A DNA stretch of 64,000 bases from Gemmatimonadales bacterium. Lineage in GTDB: Bacteria > Gemmatimonadota > Gemmatimonadetes > Gemmatimonadales > GWC2-71-9. The stretch is taken from assembly GCA_036279355.1 (NCBI GenBank), contig DASUJH010000034.1, positions 1-64,000 on the forward strand. The letters run 5' to 3'. The notes beneath the pieces were generated by a model that was given only the letters and a program-made list of their open reading frames with translations, was not told the origin of the DNA and searched no databases. The position numbers and the translations under genes are program-made. Shown piece after piece: positions 62,708-64,000 of this stretch (the first letter of the stretch is position 1; every line of letters begins with the position of its first letter).

Positions 62708-63188
62708 GTGCCGCCTCCGCTTCGCCGGCCGCCGTTTCCACCGCCCGCTTGATCCCGGCCAGCGTGCGCGACGCGATCCCGTGCACGAACACCGGCCCGA
62801 TGATCCAGTCCGCCGCCGGGCGCCCGATCAGCGGCCAGCGCGGTCCCGCCCACTCGTGCACGATTGTCACGTCGGTCCTCCCCCCTCCCGCGCCCCGCAT
62901 CATGCGCCACTCGACGTCCATGCCGGTGGTGACGCCGCGAATGTGCCGATACCGCACGGCCGGCGCCGCACGGTCGATCCACATCTCCGATGCCCACCAC
63001 GTCGGATAACGCAGCGGGCCGAACGGCCGCCAGGCGGCCATCTCCACCACGCCGCCGTCCGCGCGCCGCTCGAGCATCCTGACCCAGCGGTAGTGTTCGA
63101 GCAGCGCGGGCCAGCGCTCGACGTCCGCCGCCGCGGCAAAGACCCGCTCGAGCGGCGCCGCCACCGTGATCCGGTCCTCGGTGCGCAT
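62700..63188 (-). CDS. SRPBCC-family (cyclase/aromatase-like) protein
   Basis: 162 residues from ATG 63188 (GTG 63197 is possible). The START/SRPBCC fold shows TEDRITVAAPLERVFAAAADVERWPALLEHY at the N-terminus (given in part), middle strands (YPTWWASEMWIDRAAPAVRY) and a long C-terminal helix. Members act as polyketide cyclases or bind hydrophobic ligands. It overlaps the FabF gene by 8 bases; the pair suggests action on an ACP-bound polyketone. Substrate unknown. Confidence 0.82.
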   Translation of the reverse strand: MRTEDRITVAAPLERVFAAAADVERWPALLEHYRWVRMLERRADGGVVEMAAWRPFGPLRYPTWWASEMWIDRAAPAVRYRHIRGVTTGMDVEWRMMRGAGGGRTDVTIVHEWAGPRWPLIGRPAADWIIGPVFVHGIASRTLAGIKRAVETAAGEAEAAHA

Positions 63189-63245
63189 CAGCCCCACACC
63201 CGCGCGTGCCCCACGGACGAGGCCGGCATCGTCATGCCCGCCCGC

Positions 63246-63938
63246 TCACGCCGGCGCCCACGTGGCCACCAGCCGGTAGCCCGGGCGCCGCGCCACCCGC
63301 CCGCGCACACCGGCCCGCTCGAGCAGGCGCGCCAGCTCGGTCACGGTGAATCCCCGCCGGATGGACGTGATTCCGTCGGCCCGGGTGACCGGGTCGAATC
63401 GCAGCGCCCGCGAGCCCACCCAGAAGGCAGCGGCACCGAGCGCGGCCCGGCGCAGATCGGCGACGATGACGCCGAGCCGGGCCAACCGGTCGCAGGTGCG
63501 GAAGAGCTGGACCACCGAGTCCGGCTCGAAGTGGTGCGCCACCTGGCTTACGAGTACCACGTCCACGCTCTTCTCTGCGATCGGAGGACGTCCGGCGCAC
63601 CCCACGACCAGCGGCAATCCGCGCGCGCGGGCCAGTCGCGCCGCGATCCGATTCCGCTCGAGCCCGACCGGCGCGATCCGGATGCCGCGTGCCGCGCCCC
63701 AGCGCACGGCCGCGCCCGGCGCGTCGCCGAGTCCGGTGCCGATGTCGAGCAACGAGACCGCGGCGCCGGCTGGAAGATTCCCCAGCGTGCGCCGGAGGCC
63801 GTAACGCAGCGCCGCGAGTCCGCCGAACCACCGGTTTGCCCGGGCGATGTCGGTGAGCGTCGCCTCGACCTTGGCGGCGCCCGCCGCCGGGTCGTCGAGC
63901 AGCTCGAACCCGATCCGCCGAATCGCCAGGTCGGTCAT
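63246..63938 (-). CDS. SAM-dependent methyltransferase
   Basis: 230 residues, class I methyltransferase: SAM-binding loop LLDIGTGLGDAPGAA, then VGLERNRIAARLARARGL and VDVVLVSQVAHHF. This UbiE/COQ5-like layout, starting with FELLDDPAA and a helix with ANRWFGGL, is common in genes beside polyketide synthases and FAD oxidoreductases. It starts at 63938 with an ATGA overlap to the cut-off gene upstream and lies 57 bases before the SRPBCC gene. Acceptor unknown. Confidence 0.85.
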   Translation of the reverse strand: MTDLAIRRIGFELLDDPAAGAAKVEATLTDIARANRWFGGLAALRYGLRRTLGNLPAGAAVSLLDIGTGLGDAPGAAVRWGAARGIRIAPVGLERNRIAARLARARGLPLVVGCAGRPPIAEKSVDVVLVSQVAHHFEPDSVVQLFRTCDRLARLGVIVADLRRAALGAAAFWVGSRALRFDPVTRADGITSIRRGFTVTELARLLERAGVRGRVARRPGYRLVATWAPA

Positions 63939-64000
63939 GCGAGCGCGGCGTACCCGCCGCGATAGTACAGGAGCGGGCGGCCCGCGCCGGTCCCGCCGCC
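63935..64000 (-). CDS. C-terminal end of an unidentified protein (cut by window edge)
   Basis: Only the last 21 codons are inside the window (ending LLYYRGGYAALA). The stop overlaps the methyltransferase start by 4 bases, so this gene is co-translated and belongs to the same cluster. Too little to assign; an FAD-dependent oxidoreductase would fit the neighbourhood but cannot be shown. Confidence 0.5.
   Translation of the reverse strand, partial: GGGTGAGRPLLYYRGGYAALA

Overview
The window is a GC-rich (roughly 70% by eye), gene-dense bacterial chromosome segment. About 69 protein-coding genes (two of them cut by the window edges) are packed with frequent 1-17 bp overlaps and many GTG starts. 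I saw no rRNA or tRNA gene, CRISPR array, transposase or phage gene. TolC and phosphate-porin type outer membrane proteins, lipoproteins and a Ccm-type haem export system indicate a diderm, aerobic bacterium. The kinase-FlgO-TPR protein, a PEP-CTERM protein and the gene mixture suggest Gemmatimonadota. That placement is inference from gene style, not a database match.

Layout. 1-4.2 kb: cut-off glycosyltransferase, acyl-CoA dehydrogenase, two small unknown genes, a DgkA-type lipid kinase and a PAP2 phosphatase. 4.2-10.1 kb: methionine operon (metH, then a homocysteine methyltransferase-MetF fusion, then the PAP2 gene) behind a sequence that matches the SAM-II riboswitch closely. 10.1-17.9 kb: Ser/Thr kinase with TPRs, a large unknown protein, a GMC flavoprotein with a choline-oxidase-like histidine, an acyl-ACP desaturase/lipoprotein/YggT chain and a GNAT protein. 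18-24.9 kb: thioredoxin 2, YfcC-type transporter, JAMM-like membrane protein, MgtE, CutA, lipoprotein, porin, ModE-type regulator. 25-29.8 kb: orphan WtpA-type molybdate/tungstate-binding lipoprotein, P5C dehydrogenase, PEP-CTERM protein, two unknown genes.

29.7-34.7 kb is a complete pqqA-B-C-D-E operon followed by an ABC ATPase and permease. The 24-codon pqqA and an attenuator-like hairpin between pqqA and pqqB are visible. 34.9-39.4 kb is a three-gene regulatory operon (PAS-AAA-HTH protein, histidine kinase, NtrC-type regulator). 39.4-44.2 kb is a TetR-TolC-EmrA-EmrB efflux operon with an 18-bp perfect palindrome at its start. 44.3-49.8 kb is a translationally coupled TPR protein/ABC ATPase/membrane protein/M16 protease chain. 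49.8-57.2 kb holds a SpeD-like protein that lacks its processing serine, a CDP-alcohol phosphatidyltransferase, OsmC, DsbA-like, Kup and acetyl-CoA synthetase genes. 57.5-60.7 kb has a STAS protein, a response regulator and ccmABCD, with a four-fold 16-bp repeat of the ccmB start region. 60.7-64 kb has an aquaporin and an overlapping FabF/SRPBCC/methyltransferase cluster that runs off the right edge.

The most noteworthy items are the SAM-II riboswitch outside its best-known groups, the repeated ccmB start with three overlapping 7-codon mini-ORFs, the catalytically stripped SpeD homologue, the PQQ operon with its own ABC pair and a nearby M16 protease, and -10 hexamers placed so close to start codons that several genes are probably leaderless. 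I did not find a clearly new multi-gene defence or mobile system.
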